Below the pieces are notes generated by a model. That model did not search any database, was not told the origin of the DNA, and saw nothing but the letters and a program-made list of their open reading frames with translations. This document shows positions 15,741 through 27,551 of a DNA stretch of 64,000 nt, in pieces (position 1 is the first letter of the stretch; each line of letters begins with the position of its first letter). Both the position numbers and the translations under genes were made by a program. Location: positions 1-64,000 of the forward strand of contig JAHENZ010000229.1 of NCBI GenBank assembly GCA_018609755.1. Reading direction: 5' to 3'. This DNA comes from Salinivenus sp. (lineage in GTDB: Bacteria; Bacteroidota; Rhodothermia; Rhodothermales; Salinibacteraceae).

Positions 15741-16976
15741 CTACTGAAAGCGGATTGCCCGTACGGGCTCGATATTGGCGGCCACACGAGCGGGAATGTA
15801 CGCAGCCACTCCACAAAGCAGCACCGTAAGGAGCCCGACGTACAAGTAATCAAGTGGATTCAGCTGGATGGGGGCCGTGGTGATGTAGTAAGCCTCTGCC
15901 GGAAGAGGAATGATCTCAAACCGGAGTTGGATATACCCAAGGGTGAGGGCCAACACCGACCCAATGGCCGTCCCAACGCCTCCGATGAGAAGCCCAAACG
16001 AAAGGAAAAGTCGCTTGAGAGTGCGGCCGGAGGTCCCAAGACTCTGCAGCACACCAATCTCACGGGTCTTCTCAAGGATGAGCATGAGAAGGGTGCCCAC
16101 GATATTGAACGCGGCAACGATCACGATCACGCCAATCACTAGGGGGATGATGCTTTGCTGGAGATCAACCCAGGCAAACAGAGACGCGTACGGTTGAATC
16201 TGGTAGATCGTGCGAGCAGTGGCCGGAAATCCCACTCGTTGTTCGATCGTCGACGCGACCGAATCGACGGCGGAAATGTCTTGTACCGTAACATCGAACC
16301 GGCTGACCCCTCCATTCGGCATTCCCACGAGGCGACGGGCCGAGTTGAGATTCGTGAAGATGAAATTGTCGTCGATGTTCGTGAGGGAGGTTTCGAAGAC
16401 GCCGGCAACGACAAATTGCCTCACGCGGGGCCGTTGAAGTTGTAGCGACTCGCTCTCCTGCTCCCCATTTCGTAACGAGAACGCCGTCACGACTTGGCCG
16501 ACTTCAAGCCCCAATCGCTCTGCCAGGGCTGCACCCACCACCAGCGGCGGGTACGGGTCCTCGCCCTGCTCCAGGCGAAACTCCCCTTGCGTCACGTGAT
16601 TCTTCAGATACGAGGGCGGCTCACTGGTCCCTAGTAATCGAACGCCGTCGATAGACGTTTCGGATTGCCGAAGCAACACGACATCTTCAACCATCGGCGC
16701 GGCCCGAGTCACCCCCTCCGTGTTCAACAGTGTGTCTCGCAATCCCGCCGCCTTCGTCAGCGGACGGTCTTGGAAGTAGCTCTGGACCTGCACGTGCGCC
16801 CCAAAGCCGATAATTTTGTCGGTAATCTCTTGGCTGAACCCTCGAACGATGGCGAGGGAGAGAAGCAAGGCCGCAACGCCAAGGGCAACCCCTCCGATGG
16901 CCACGTAGGTCACGAATCGGAGAAAGCTCTGGCCCTCAGCGCGCCCCTCCGCGCCCCGAAGATATCGAAAGGCCAT
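15741..16976 (-). CDS. LolC/LolE-like ABC transporter permease
   Basis: This is a permease of about 411 residues of the MacB/FtsX type. It has one N-terminal helix (TYVAIGGVALGVAALLLSL), a large periplasmic domain (about 60-270), and three C-terminal helices, the first at VIGVIVIVAAFNIVGTLLMLI followed by EKTREIGVLQSLG. This matches LolC/E subunits that release outer-membrane lipoproteins from the inner membrane. The ATP-binding partner LolD is not adjacent. The start is uncertain: ATG at 16976 gives MAFRYLRG, while TTG at 17000 would restore the usual xRFEHFMAFRYL opening. The frame runs on to 17141 without conserved sequence. Confidence 0.88.
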   Translation of the reverse strand: MAFRYLRGAEGRAEGQSFLRFVTYVAIGGVALGVAALLLSLAIVRGFSQEITDKIIGFGAHVQVQSYFQDRPLTKAAGLRDTLLNTEGVTRAAPMVEDVVLLRQSETSIDGVRLLGTSEPPSYLKNHVTQGEFRLEQGEDPYPPLVVGAALAERLGLEVGQVVTAFSLRNGEQESESLQLQRPRVRQFVVAGVFETSLTNIDDNFIFTNLNSARRLVGMPNGGVSRFDVTVQDISAVDSVASTIEQRVGFPATARTIYQIQPYASLFAWVDLQQSIIPLVIGVIVIVAAFNIVGTLLMLILEKTREIGVLQSLGTSGRTLKRLFLSFGLLIGGVGTAIGSVLALTLGYIQLRFEIIPLPAEAYYITTAPIQLNPLDYLYVGLLTVLLCGVAAYIPARVAANIEPVRAIRFQ

Positions 16977-17178
16977 GAAGTGCTCGAACCGAACGCCCAA
17001 GATAGAAACAGATCTTTGTATTAGCGTACACCACCTCCACCCAACGAGCAAATCCCACCTGAGTTGCGGCGCCGGAAGAGGAATTGATTGATCTTTGGAA
17101 GCGTTTCCGAACACCGAAAAACCCCGGTCCGTATCGCACATGTCAACGGTCTACTGAACAACCCCATCTCTTCTCGCC

Positions 17179-18867
17179 ATGAACAACGCCCAGGCCCGCG
17201 TCCCCGCTCCGGAAAACGAACCGGTACGTTCGTACGCTCCGGGCTCTGAAGAACGTCGAGCCGTGAAGAACCGATTGCAGGAGTTGCGGAACGACACCGT
17301 AGAAATTCCTGCGTTCATCAACGGGGACGCCGTGCACACCGGAGACACGAGTCGCGTAGCGCCTCCACACGACCACCAACACACCCTGGGACACGTTCAT
17401 CAGTCCGGGTCGGAGGAGGTTCAGCAGGCCATCGACGCGGCCCTGGAGGCCAAAGCGGAGTGGGCCGCCATGGACTTCTCCGACCGGGCCGCCATTTTCC
17501 TGCGCGCCGCCGATTTGCTGGCCGGTCCCTATCGCGACACCATTAATGCCGCGACGATGCTCGGGCAAGGAAAAAGCATCCATCAGGCGGAGATTGACGC
17601 TGCCTGCGAGCTGATTGACTTCCTGCGGTTCAACGTCCACTTTGCGGAGCAAATTTACAGCAACCAGCCCAATAACTCGGACGGGATCTGGAACCAGTTG
17701 CAATACCGGCCCCTGGAAGGATTCGTTCTGGCCGTGACTCCGTTCAACTTTACCGCCATACAGGCGAACCTCCCCACTGCCCCGGCCCTGATGGGCAACA
17801 CTGTGCTCTGGAAACCGGCCTCCCGCTCGGTCTACTCCGCGTACTACACCTACAAGATTCTGGAAGAAGCTGGACTGCCGCCGGGCGTTATCAACATGCT
17901 GCCGGCCGACGACGGAAGTGCCGTGGGAACGCCCGCACTTCAATCTGAACACTTCGCCGGGCTCCACTTCACCGGGTCCAAAGACACATTCGACCATCTC
18001 TGGTCGACGATCGGGCAGAATCTGGACACGTACCGGACGTATCCGACGATCGTCGGCGAAACTGGAGGAAAGGACTTCATTGCCGCTCATCCCTCGGCCA
18101 ATGTGGACCACCTCTCCGCCGCAATCGTTCGGGGCGCGTACGAGTATCAGGGACAGAAATGCTCGGCTGCCTCCCGGCTCTACATTCCGGAGTCTCTCTG
18201 GCCGGACGTGCACGACCAGATTGAAACGCAACTGGACGACATTCAGGTGGGCCCGCCGGAGGACTTCACCAACTTCCTCAACGCGGTGATCGACGAGCGC
18301 GCATTCGACAAGATCGTCGGCTACATCGAAGACGCACGTGAAGACGACGACGCTGAGATTGTCTTCGGGGGCGATTACGACGACACCACCGGCTACTTCA
18401 TTGAGCCGACGCTCATTCGGGCCTTCGATCCGAAACAGACGACCATGAAGGAGGAGATTTTCGGTCCCGTAACGACCGTCTACGTCTATCCTGACGAGGA
18501 GTACGCTTCCACCCTCGCCCTGATTGACGAGACCTCACCATACGGCCTCACAGGATCCATCTTCGCCTCCGACCGCACGGCCATCAAGCTGGCGAGCGAC
18601 GTGCTGGAGCAGGCTGCAGGCAACTTTTACATAAACGACAAGCCCACGGGTGCAGTCGTGGGCCAACAACCGTTTGGTGGGGCCCGGAAGTCTGGAACGA
18701 ACGACAAGGCTGGATCCATCTATAACCTTCAGCGCTGGGTGTCGCCTCGAGCAATCAAGGAGAATTTCGATCCGGCGTCTCACTACGGCTACGCCTGGAA
18801 CCAGCCAGATGCGACTGACGAAACGGCCGTCCGCACGGAAGCTGGGGATGGAAAAATGGCGAGCTGA
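17179..18867 (+). CDS. pruA: L-glutamate gamma-semialdehyde (P5C) dehydrogenase
   Basis: This 562-residue aldehyde dehydrogenase is of the delta-1-pyrroline-5-carboxylate group. It oxidises glutamate semialdehyde to glutamate with NAD+, the second step of proline breakdown. Visible signatures are VTPFNFTAIQANLPTAPALMGNTVLWKP (split here only by reading), FTGSKDTFDHLW, VGETGGKDF (catalytic Glu) and YQGQKCSAASRLY (catalytic Cys). The length and the extended N terminus match stand-alone Bacteroidota and eukaryote-like enzymes rather than the PutA fusion. No proline dehydrogenase gene is nearby. It is transcribed divergently from the LolC-like gene, with about 200 bp between them. Confidence 0.95.
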   Translation: MNNAQARVPAPENEPVRSYAPGSEERRAVKNRLQELRNDTVEIPAFINGDAVHTGDTSRVAPPHDHQHTLGHVHQSGSEEVQQAIDAALEAKAEWAAMDFSDRAAIFLRAADLLAGPYRDTINAATMLGQGKSIHQAEIDAACELIDFLRFNVHFAEQIYSNQPNNSDGIWNQLQYRPLEGFVLAVTPFNFTAIQANLPTAPALMGNTVLWKPASRSVYSAYYTYKILEEAGLPPGVINMLPADDGSAVGTPALQSEHFAGLHFTGSKDTFDHLWSTIGQNLDTYRTYPTIVGETGGKDFIAAHPSANVDHLSAAIVRGAYEYQGQKCSAASRLYIPESLWPDVHDQIETQLDDIQVGPPEDFTNFLNAVIDERAFDKIVGYIEDAREDDDAEIVFGGDYDDTTGYFIEPTLIRAFDPKQTTMKEEIFGPVTTVYVYPDEEYASTLALIDETSPYGLTGSIFASDRTAIKLASDVLEQAAGNFYINDKPTGAVVGQQPFGGARKSGTNDKAGSIYNLQRWVSPRAIKENFDPASHYGYAWNQPDATDETAVRTEAGDGKMAS

Positions 18868-18896
18868 GCCAGTGATCGCCTCATAATCGACGGTCT

Positions 18897-19367
18897 GTGC
18901 CTGTGTCTACCGTCTTCCGGAGTACCCATCATCCTGGAAATGCCCCGAGTGGCCTAGTCTACACCCGGGCCCTCGTGGGTCCGATTGGGGTCTGTACCAC
19001 GCCGGTCATGATTGGGGCCACTGCAGCGGCCCTTCAAAGCCAGCCGATTTGGGGATACCTGGTGTGGGGACTCCCGTTGGCCATCATCCTCGCCATGACT
19101 TGGGCGCAGTTCTCATTGTCGACGACTCCGGCTGAGATCCACTTAAAACCCGGACAGTGTGCGGTTCAAAGTGTGCGCGATGTGCTTCGGGAAAAGCCCC
19201 CTACCTTTCACCCCTTGTATAACGTGAAGGTGTCTCCCTTCCAGATTGAGCTGGCAATCGGATGGAAAACCCAGGAATGTGTACGAGCAGACTGGCCGCA
19301 GTACGGAAAGCTCCGGAAGGCGGCACAACAGGCACACGACTCTACGTCTGACCCCGTGAAGACATGA
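18897..19367 (+). CDS. Hypothetical membrane protein
   Basis: This 156-residue protein has two hydrophobic segments (about residues 27-47 and 50-70) and a hydrophilic C-terminal half containing VRDVLREKPPTFHPLYNVKVSP and IGWKTQECVRADWPQY. I recognise no family. It follows pruA by 29 bp in the same direction and could be cotranscribed. A weak hairpin, GAAGAC (19358-19363) with GTCTTC (19371-19376), spans its stop and may end the transcript. Confidence 0.6.
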   Translation: MPVSTVFRSTHHPGNAPSGLVYTRALVGPIGVCTTPVMIGATAAALQSQPIWGYLVWGLPLAIILAMTWAQFSLSTTPAEIHLKPGQCAVQSVRDVLREKPPTFHPLYNVKVSPFQIELAIGWKTQECVRADWPQYGKLRKAAQQAHDSTSDPVKT

Positions 19368-19682
19368 ACTGTCTTCCCCTCTGGTACTTTGTTGGAGATG
19401 CATACTAATTTGCAATAACGGAAGTAACATCGACTTCGCCCCCCCCCCTCTCTGCTAGGGGGATTGCACAACTGAAACGCGAGAAATCGCAGATTTCGTG
19501 ACGCTCTTTCCCTCTGTATCTCCTGCCCGAAATATGCTGGGGATCGACCGCTGCCAACAAACGATGACGATTTTGGCGTCAGGTAACCGGCGCCCGAAAC
19601 CGCTAGAGTCGTTGTGCAAGGTCATTAGAACCTAAGCAGGGGAGCATTTCTCCCATCTTGGTCTCGCGAGCACTTTATTCCC
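19368..19682. other. Intergenic region with dispersed motif copy 2 and a poly-C tract
   Basis: No gene is evident. The region holds the second copy of the TTTGCAATAACGGA motif (19402-19428), a run of ten C residues (19439-19448) answered by a GGGGG run, and the dyad GAAATC-GCA-GATTTC (19483-19497). The last lies about 185 bp before the GntR start. The motif here is not directly upstream of a minus-strand gene, unlike the other copies. Confidence 0.6.
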
Positions 19683-20612
19683 ATGTCTCGAATACAACTC
19701 GACGCAAACTCGAAGCGCCCCCTACGGAAACAGCTGATTGATCAGCTCCGCTACCTCATCGCAACGGGCCACTACAACGTGAACGAGACGCTGCCTTCGA
19801 CGCGAGCCCTGGGGGATCAACTCGACATCTCCTTTCACACCGTACGCAAAGCGTACCAGGAATTGGAACAAGAGGGCCTTCTTGAGTCCAAAGTAGGCAG
19901 CGGATACACCGTACAGGAGCGGACTCCTCTTTCGAAGAGCCAGCGGATTGAGAGAGGAGCAAAGGTGGTGAACGAAGCCCTTCAAACTTTAGTCGGACTT
20001 GGGCTTAGCGAGGCCGAGATTGAGTCTTTGTTCCAGGAGCAGGCCAACCTGCTCGATCATAGTAGCCTGGAGCGGAAGTTACTCGTCGTGGGTCCCCACC
20101 ACGAGCTGAATGCGATGTGCGCTGAACAAATCCGCTCGGCGCTCCAACTGGCGGTTCGTCCCATCTCCCTCCCGCAGCTGGACCGTCACCAGGATGCCGA
20201 CTTTGCCTTTACCCCGTATCCGTTTTTGTCGGAGGTACTACAAAATCTTCCCCGCGGCGACACCTTAGGGTTCGTGATGCACGTCCCCTCTCGGGTGTTG
20301 GAGCGCACTGCCCGGCTTCTAGATCGCGAGGCACTTGGCCTCGTGACGCGGTATCAAGACACGATTGCCCCTCTATCTGAAGAGCTCCGAACCGACACTG
20401 CGTACGGTGGACAGGTGATCGCAGCCTCTATCGAAGAAGGAGTTGAGCACCTCTCGAACGTGATCGAGCAGACGGATCTACTCCTCTATACACCTGAAAG
20501 CAAACGTCGCCTCCTTCCGTTCTTGAGTGGCGAAGACGTGGACGCGATGGAGCTTGAGATGGTGGTAAGTGCCGACTCAATCGAAGCAATCGTGGAGGCC
20601 GTGCCCGCGTAA
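19683..20612 (+). CDS. GntR-family (YtrA-like) transcriptional regulator with long C-terminal domain
   Basis: This 309-residue protein has an N-terminal winged helix of GntR type at residues 1-75 (PLRKQLIDQLRYLI, LPSTRALGDQLDISFHTVRKAY, GLLESKVGSGYTV), closest in style to the YtrA group. The 230-residue C-terminal part is neither an aminotransferase nor a FadR- or UTRA-like effector domain that I recognise. Sections such as RKLLVVGPHHELNAMCAEQI and GLVTRYQDTIAPL suggest a ligand-binding alpha/beta fold. YtrA-type regulators usually sit with ABC transporter genes, but none are here. It converges on the PgpH-like gene with a palindrome between them. Confidence 0.88.
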   Translation: MSRIQLDANSKRPLRKQLIDQLRYLIATGHYNVNETLPSTRALGDQLDISFHTVRKAYQELEQEGLLESKVGSGYTVQERTPLSKSQRIERGAKVVNEALQTLVGLGLSEAEIESLFQEQANLLDHSSLERKLLVVGPHHELNAMCAEQIRSALQLAVRPISLPQLDRHQDADFAFTPYPFLSEVLQNLPRGDTLGFVMHVPSRVLERTARLLDREALGLVTRYQDTIAPLSEELRTDTAYGGQVIAASIEEGVEHLSNVIEQTDLLLYTPESKRRLLPFLSGEDVDAMELEMVVSADSIEAIVEAVPA

Positions 20613-20711
20613 GACCCTCTGCCTGTGAACCTTACGCACGACGTGATCGAGCTTATACCAGTTCTGAAGGATCGGTATGCATGTAATCGCTTCGGTCAGA
20701 ATGGAACGTCC

Positions 20712-20733
20712 GTCACGAGGCGCGCCTCGTGAC
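20712..20733. terminator. Perfect 22-bp palindrome between convergent genes
   Basis: Half-site GTCACGAGGCG (20712-20722) is followed immediately by its exact complement. It is followed on the plus strand by TCTTT. The position between two convergent genes favours a shared terminator (9-bp stem, GCGC loop) over an operator. The T-run is short, so terminator strength is uncertain. Confidence 0.55.
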
Positions 20734-20788
20734 TCTTTCGCTCCGAAACTCTCTCAAAAAAGTGCACAACCATCCTCGGTATCTGGTA

Positions 20789-23488
20789 TTAGTTCTTCTC
20801 ATCCTTGCTGGACGAGGCAGTAGGGTCCTTCTCCACTTCTCCATGACCATTTTCTTGATCCTCTTCATCAACGTCCGGCACGGACTCAATCCCGTCCCCA
20901 ACCGGGGATACGTCGGCAGAGACCGGAGCCTCCGGCGGATTTGCGTGTTCGGATCGGTGGTGCGGGGACGCTTCGGCCAGCTCCGGTCGAGGTTCCCGGG
21001 GATCTCGCACCCCGGGCGTCTGATCAAGATCATCGGTCTCAGGTTCTTCCTCTTCAGCCCAGAGCCCACTTCCGTCGACTTCAATCGTCACGCCTTCATA
21101 GGGCTCCTCCGCGGCCACCGACACGACCGTGGGCCCGGTCTCCTCCTCCGGTTCCTCCTCCTGGTCGGGATACTTCACCCGGACGTGATAAATCCCCAGA
21201 AGCATCTTCAGGAACGTATCCTTGATCTGGCGGAGATCCTTGAACGTGAGGTCTGTATTGTCCAGTTGGCCGTCGTCAATGCGCTCCTGAAAGATCAAGT
21301 CGATGAGCGACTTGAGGCGGTTGTGTGATGGATCATCGAGGCTTCGACTCGCCGCCTCCACTGAATCTGCGAGCATGAGGATCCCCGTTTCTTTCGAGTC
21401 CGGCTTCGGTCCCGGATAGCGAAACTCGGATTCTAAAACGGGAGAATCGTCCTCGTCTGCATCGTCTACAGCCTTGCGGTAAAAGTATTCAATCCGTGCG
21501 GTCCCATGATGCGTGGGAATGAACTTCAACACCCGCTCCGGAAGGTTATACTCCTTCCCCATTTCAAGCCCTTCCTTGACGTGACTGGCAATGATGAGCG
21601 CACTCATCCGCGGCTTGAGCCGATCATGCGGATTTACGCCGGCGCGCTGGTTTTCCACGAAATACTCCGCCTTCTGCTTCTTTCCAATGTCGTGGTACAG
21701 CGCCCCCACCCGCGTGAGCAGGGTGTGAGCTCCAATCCGGTCGGCGGCGGCTTCCGCCAAGTTGGCCACCTGGAGGGAATGGTTGAACGAGCCGGGGGCC
21801 CGAAGACTCAAGTCTTTTAGCAGCTTGTTGTTGGTGTCCGAGAGCTCCAACAACGTCAGGTCTGTCGTAATGTCAAAGGTCCGTTCCAGTGCCCAGAGAA
21901 AGAGTGAAGACGTGATTGTAAACGAAGACCCGATGGCGGCAAAAATCATTTCTCGCCCATACAATCCGGTAGGCGTCCCCAGATACAACCAGCTCGCGGT
22001 GAGTACCATGAGGTATCCAATGAATACCAGCCCAGCACTTACGAAAAACTGCCCACGGTTCTTGATGTCCCGAACACTGAAGATCCCAAACGCACCGGCA
22101 AAAAACGTGGCAAGTGTGTACTCTAGATCGAGGCCCAGCATCTGGCCACCCGTAAAGGCGAGTACGAGTGTCCCGAACAGACCGATGCGCGAGTTAAAGA
22201 CGATCGTGAGTAATACCGAGGCCAAAGCCACGGGCACCGCGTACAGGTTGGCCCATGGGACACGCACCAGTACTCCAAACAGCACTACGATGAAGGCGAG
22301 AACCACACTGATGAGAATCATACTCCGATCCTCCCGCCACACATCTGTACGGAGCAGGTAGAGATAGAAGAAAAAGAAGCTGAAACCGAGGAGAGCGAAC
22401 AGTCCCTCCCCCATCATCTGCTTCCAAACGATGGCCGAAGCCATTCGCTCATTTCGAACACGCTCGAGAGAAGTCAACTGACGTTTGATCTCGGCGGTTA
22501 CTCGTTCCCCCTTCTGAACAATGACTTCCCCCTTTTCGACGCCTCCCTGAATGGACGTCACATTTCGTGCTCGACGATTCCGCTCCTGTAACGTCTCGGC
22601 CCGCATGTATTGGAGCGAAGGCTGGAAGACCCCTCGAAAGAACGAAAAGGCAATGTCGGCATGACTTGGGTTATCCTGGTAGGTCTCCTGGAGCTGTTTT
22701 TCGACGTACTCATAGGCCTCATTCAACCCGTACACGTTGTCCTTGTCTACGGACCGTTGGATGCGTTCTTCCTGATTACGGACAATGATCACGTCTGTGA
22801 ACACCGAGTCCCGCGAGCGGTCCATGACGCCCACGTTGATCAGTTGTGTGGCCAGCCGAAACGCTTCTCCTAACAACTCCTGATCAAGTGGCGGGCCGGT
22901 AGGATCTGTATCTGAGCGAGAACCTCCGGACAGGCCCTGCACCCTGCGCACGTGCTGCTCTGCCAGCGTTTCCCACTGGTTAGGAGTAAGTGTCACTACA
23001 GCGTTGCGGCGATCGCGAACGTAGCGAAGCGAATCCTTCCGCGCAGCGGCCGCCTCCCCCTGCGCTCGATGGTAGCGATAGCTAGCGTAAGACTCCAGTA
23101 TTCGGTCGAGTTGACGAGCCAACGTATCTCGATTCTGGACCACCTTCTGCCGAGCCTCACTGATCTCTCGAAAAAATGGCGGGGTATTTTTTCGAACCGT
23201 GTCCCGCTTTGCCTCTACCCGTTCCTGGTCCACGTACACGGGGAAATCGAACGGCGCATCCAGGGTAGACTGCCGCCACGTATCGCCTACTTGGACGGTA
23301 TACTCATAGACTTCTCCCCGGGGGAATGCCGCCGCCGTAATTGCGATGAGGACGAGAAACAGTCCCCAACGCAGTGCCCAAAACTGCCACCGCGAAGTGT
23401 CATCTTCCGACCGTCCACTGGTCTCGAGCTCATGGCCCACAGGCTGGGCGGTGGGGCGACTCCAACCAAGTTGGTCAAACAATCCCAT
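20789..23488 (-). CDS. PgpH-like 7TM-HD phosphodiesterase
   Basis: This 899-residue membrane protein has an N-terminal membrane anchor (about 36-55), a large extracytoplasmic domain (about 60-335), seven clustered helices (about 345-535) and a cytoplasmic HD domain (about 545-740) with FNHSLQVANLAEA, LYHDIGK and IPTHHGTARIEYF. The architecture is that of 7TMR-HD proteins such as Listeria PgpH, which degrade cyclic di-AMP. A c-di-AMP role, relevant to potassium and osmotic control in a halophile, is inferred. After about residue 770 an acidic Pro/Glu tail of roughly 130 residues has no domain. The 394-bp upstream gap holds a decayed ORF and a short palindrome. Confidence 0.9.
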   Translation of the reverse strand: MGLFDQLGWSRPTAQPVGHELETSGRSEDDTSRWQFWALRWGLFLVLIAITAAAFPRGEVYEYTVQVGDTWRQSTLDAPFDFPVYVDQERVEAKRDTVRKNTPPFFREISEARQKVVQNRDTLARQLDRILESYASYRYHRAQGEAAAARKDSLRYVRDRRNAVVTLTPNQWETLAEQHVRRVQGLSGGSRSDTDPTGPPLDQELLGEAFRLATQLINVGVMDRSRDSVFTDVIIVRNQEERIQRSVDKDNVYGLNEAYEYVEKQLQETYQDNPSHADIAFSFFRGVFQPSLQYMRAETLQERNRRARNVTSIQGGVEKGEVIVQKGERVTAEIKRQLTSLERVRNERMASAIVWKQMMGEGLFALLGFSFFFFYLYLLRTDVWREDRSMILISVVLAFIVVLFGVLVRVPWANLYAVPVALASVLLTIVFNSRIGLFGTLVLAFTGGQMLGLDLEYTLATFFAGAFGIFSVRDIKNRGQFFVSAGLVFIGYLMVLTASWLYLGTPTGLYGREMIFAAIGSSFTITSSLFLWALERTFDITTDLTLLELSDTNNKLLKDLSLRAPGSFNHSLQVANLAEAAADRIGAHTLLTRVGALYHDIGKKQKAEYFVENQRAGVNPHDRLKPRMSALIIASHVKEGLEMGKEYNLPERVLKFIPTHHGTARIEYFYRKAVDDADEDDSPVLESEFRYPGPKPDSKETGILMLADSVEAASRSLDDPSHNRLKSLIDLIFQERIDDGQLDNTDLTFKDLRQIKDTFLKMLLGIYHVRVKYPDQEEEPEEETGPTVVSVAAEEPYEGVTIEVDGSGLWAEEEEPETDDLDQTPGVRDPREPRPELAEASPHHRSEHANPPEAPVSADVSPVGDGIESVPDVDEEDQENGHGEVEKDPTASSSKDEKN

Positions 23489-23650
23489 AAGACGGCGTCA
23501 CTCGGTCAAAGCAGAACAACGGGAAAAGGCTCCTCTTCAATCTCAGAACGTGAATGGTTGGCCCTGCCAAGAGGATCCTTTCTCACTGAAAGCGTCACCT
23601 TAGGGATAAAGTCCGGCATGAGCAGAGACATTTATCACGGGAGACCCTGC

Positions 23651-23882
23651 TCAGAGCAGAAAAGCTTTTCTCAGTGCCAAATCATACGTTCGAAGCTCAG
23701 AAAGATGAGGGGCAGCGAGTTCCTCCAGGATCGGAAGTACGTCGCCCTCACTAGTGGTGCGTCAAGTTTTCCATGTCGAGTAGAGCGCCGATCAATGACA
23801 ATGAACGGGATTCCGGCTGTTGAAGCAGCATTCAAGTGGGCGTATTCAATTCGGCACCCGACATCTTCGGCTTGACTGACCA

Positions 23883-23883
<1 letters not shown>
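23651..23883 (-). pseudogene. Frameshifted small ORF coupled to the ligA stop
   Basis: A GTG start (23883-23881) shares one base with the ligA stop TAG, a TAGTG junction typical of translational coupling. The first frame reads protein-like sequence (CRIEYAHLNAASTAGIPFIV, then RHGKLDAPL) before it degenerates. A neighbouring frame continues convincingly with EGDVLPILEELAAPHLSELR and ends at 23651. One indel near 23745-23760 would join them into a protein of about 80 residues. I do not recognise the family. It could be a decayed gene, the remnant of a longer protein, or a sequencing error in a real gene. Confidence 0.5.
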
Positions 23884-26024
<2,141 letters not shown>

Positions 26025-27551
26025 TTATTCTGCGGGGGCACCGACAGGAATCGTATCCGGCGTCACCGATAGGGACACCGGCGGGCCTCTCAACGTGTCG
26101 GCAAAGGACTGCGCTCCCGACCGCGTGATTTCAATTCCTCCAGTGGTGTCACTTGGAATCGGATAGGCGTACCCTTCCAGCAACAATTCAATGTCGCCGA
26201 GCTCGTTTTGGAGAGTGACCTCCTCTTCAAAAGGAAACACCCGTATCTCTCCCTCTTGAATCCAATAGGGTCGACGTAAGTCGTCGTCTCGTCGAATCCG
26301 GAGGTTGCTGACATTTGCTCTGGCCCGAACCGTAAGGTGCAGCGTCTCGCCGAGCGAAAGATTTGCGGGCGGGGGCCGCTCCGGTTCCGAAGCAGTCGTG
26401 TCTGAAGACGAGACCGCCGCCGAGGTGTCCGGCGTTGAGGCAGGGTCCGTGGGCTGGGGAGACGACGTGTCCTCAGAAGAGAAATAGAAGACCCATACGA
26501 GAATCGAAAGAAGAACGACCAGGACCCCAGCCCCAATCAGGTACATGGGACCCAGTTGGCCGGGAGAAAATGAAGTCCAGGATGAAGAGGTACGTGAAGT
26601 TCGCTCCTCTTGTGCGGAACGAGGAGCCGAACTGGGAGACCCCGACGCTTCCTCCGACGAACTTCCCAGGGGCGTAGGTTCTCCTACGATCCCTCCGCCG
26701 CCCACGTCAGCCGGTGGAGCATCCGGACCTTGTTCCTCCCTCTCCCCTTGCCCTGAGATGGGCGGAGCCGGAGCGGCCTCTTCTTCGGTCTCCTCGTGCT
26801 CATCCCCCCCCTCTAACCAATCGGGGGCGTCGTCGTCCCCCTCTTGATCGTGCTCGGCCTCTTCTTCCGTGGTCGCAGGAGGAGTTCGGGGGGAATCATC
26901 CTCGGCGTCGTCAGGGGGAGACGGTTCGGGAGGAGACTCTTCTTGACGGGATGATTCTCGACCGGGTCCCCCCTCCGAATCAGCCTCTGAGGCCTGCTCG
27001 GACGGCTCTGAGGCTTGAGACAAGCTCCCTTCTCCGGACACTGGCGTCGAAGGAGCGTCTGAAGCGTCCGATGGAGCATCGGGATCATCCTCCCCAACAG
27101 CTCGCGGAGGACCCACGATGCCTCCACGCCCCTCAGGGCCGCCTGCTGAAGGAGCAGAAAGTCCTTCATCCTTCTTCTCCGAACTCGACGGAGTGGACTC
27201 TTCTGACGAAGAGGACTTTGACGGCGTCTCTTCATCCCCACGCTGCGGAGCATGTACGTACTTTTCTGCGAGCGCGTCCTCGTACGCCCCCTCCAGGGCG
27301 GCATTCAAGCCTTCGACGGCGTCATCGACAGAAATGTCAATCGCCTCCGCGTAGGCCTGTACGAAAGACCGGAGGTACACATCGTTATAGCTCTCGTGGG
27401 TGTACAACCGTCCCTCTTCGAAAGACTCGATCAGAGTTCGCGCAATGCGAGTCCGGTTGTGGATCTCGTCGATGGACACGTCACGCTCCTCGCGTATCTG
27501 CCGAAGATCCTTAGAGAAGCGCTTCCCGGCGGTGGTGGAATCATCAACCAT
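26025..27551 (-). CDS. RodZ-like helix-turn-helix membrane protein
   Basis: This protein has about 508 residues. The N-terminal HTH_25 domain (residues 10-85, with LRQIREERDVSIDEIHNRTRI and YLRSFVQAYAEAI) resembles the MreB-binding part of RodZ. It is followed by a roughly 240-residue linker made almost only of Asp, Glu, Ser, Pro and Gly, one membrane helix (LIGAGVLVVLLSILVWVFYF) and a C-terminal beta domain of DUF4115 type. In RodZ this arrangement ties the actin-like MreB cytoskeleton to wall synthesis. The linker sits on the cytoplasmic side and is far longer than in enterobacterial RodZ. The ATG at 27551 was chosen over 27584 for its closeness to the HTH. Confidence 0.85.
   Translation of the reverse strand: MVDDSTTAGKRFSKDLRQIREERDVSIDEIHNRTRIARTLIESFEEGRLYTHESYNDVYLRSFVQAYAEAIDISVDDAVEGLNAALEGAYEDALAEKYVHAPQRGDEETPSKSSSSEESTPSSSEKKDEGLSAPSAGGPEGRGGIVGPPRAVGEDDPDAPSDASDAPSTPVSGEGSLSQASEPSEQASEADSEGGPGRESSRQEESPPEPSPPDDAEDDSPRTPPATTEEEAEHDQEGDDDAPDWLEGGDEHEETEEEAAPAPPISGQGEREEQGPDAPPADVGGGGIVGEPTPLGSSSEEASGSPSSAPRSAQEERTSRTSSSWTSFSPGQLGPMYLIGAGVLVVLLSILVWVFYFSSEDTSSPQPTDPASTPDTSAAVSSSDTTASEPERPPPANLSLGETLHLTVRARANVSNLRIRRDDDLRRPYWIQEGEIRVFPFEEEVTLQNELGDIELLLEGYAYPIPSDTTGGIEITRSGAQSFADTLRGPPVSLSVTPDTIPVGAPAE

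Noticed and set aside
17143-18231. A 362-codon minus-strand frame opposite pruA
   Set aside because: It mirrors the codon pattern of pruA and shows no domain.
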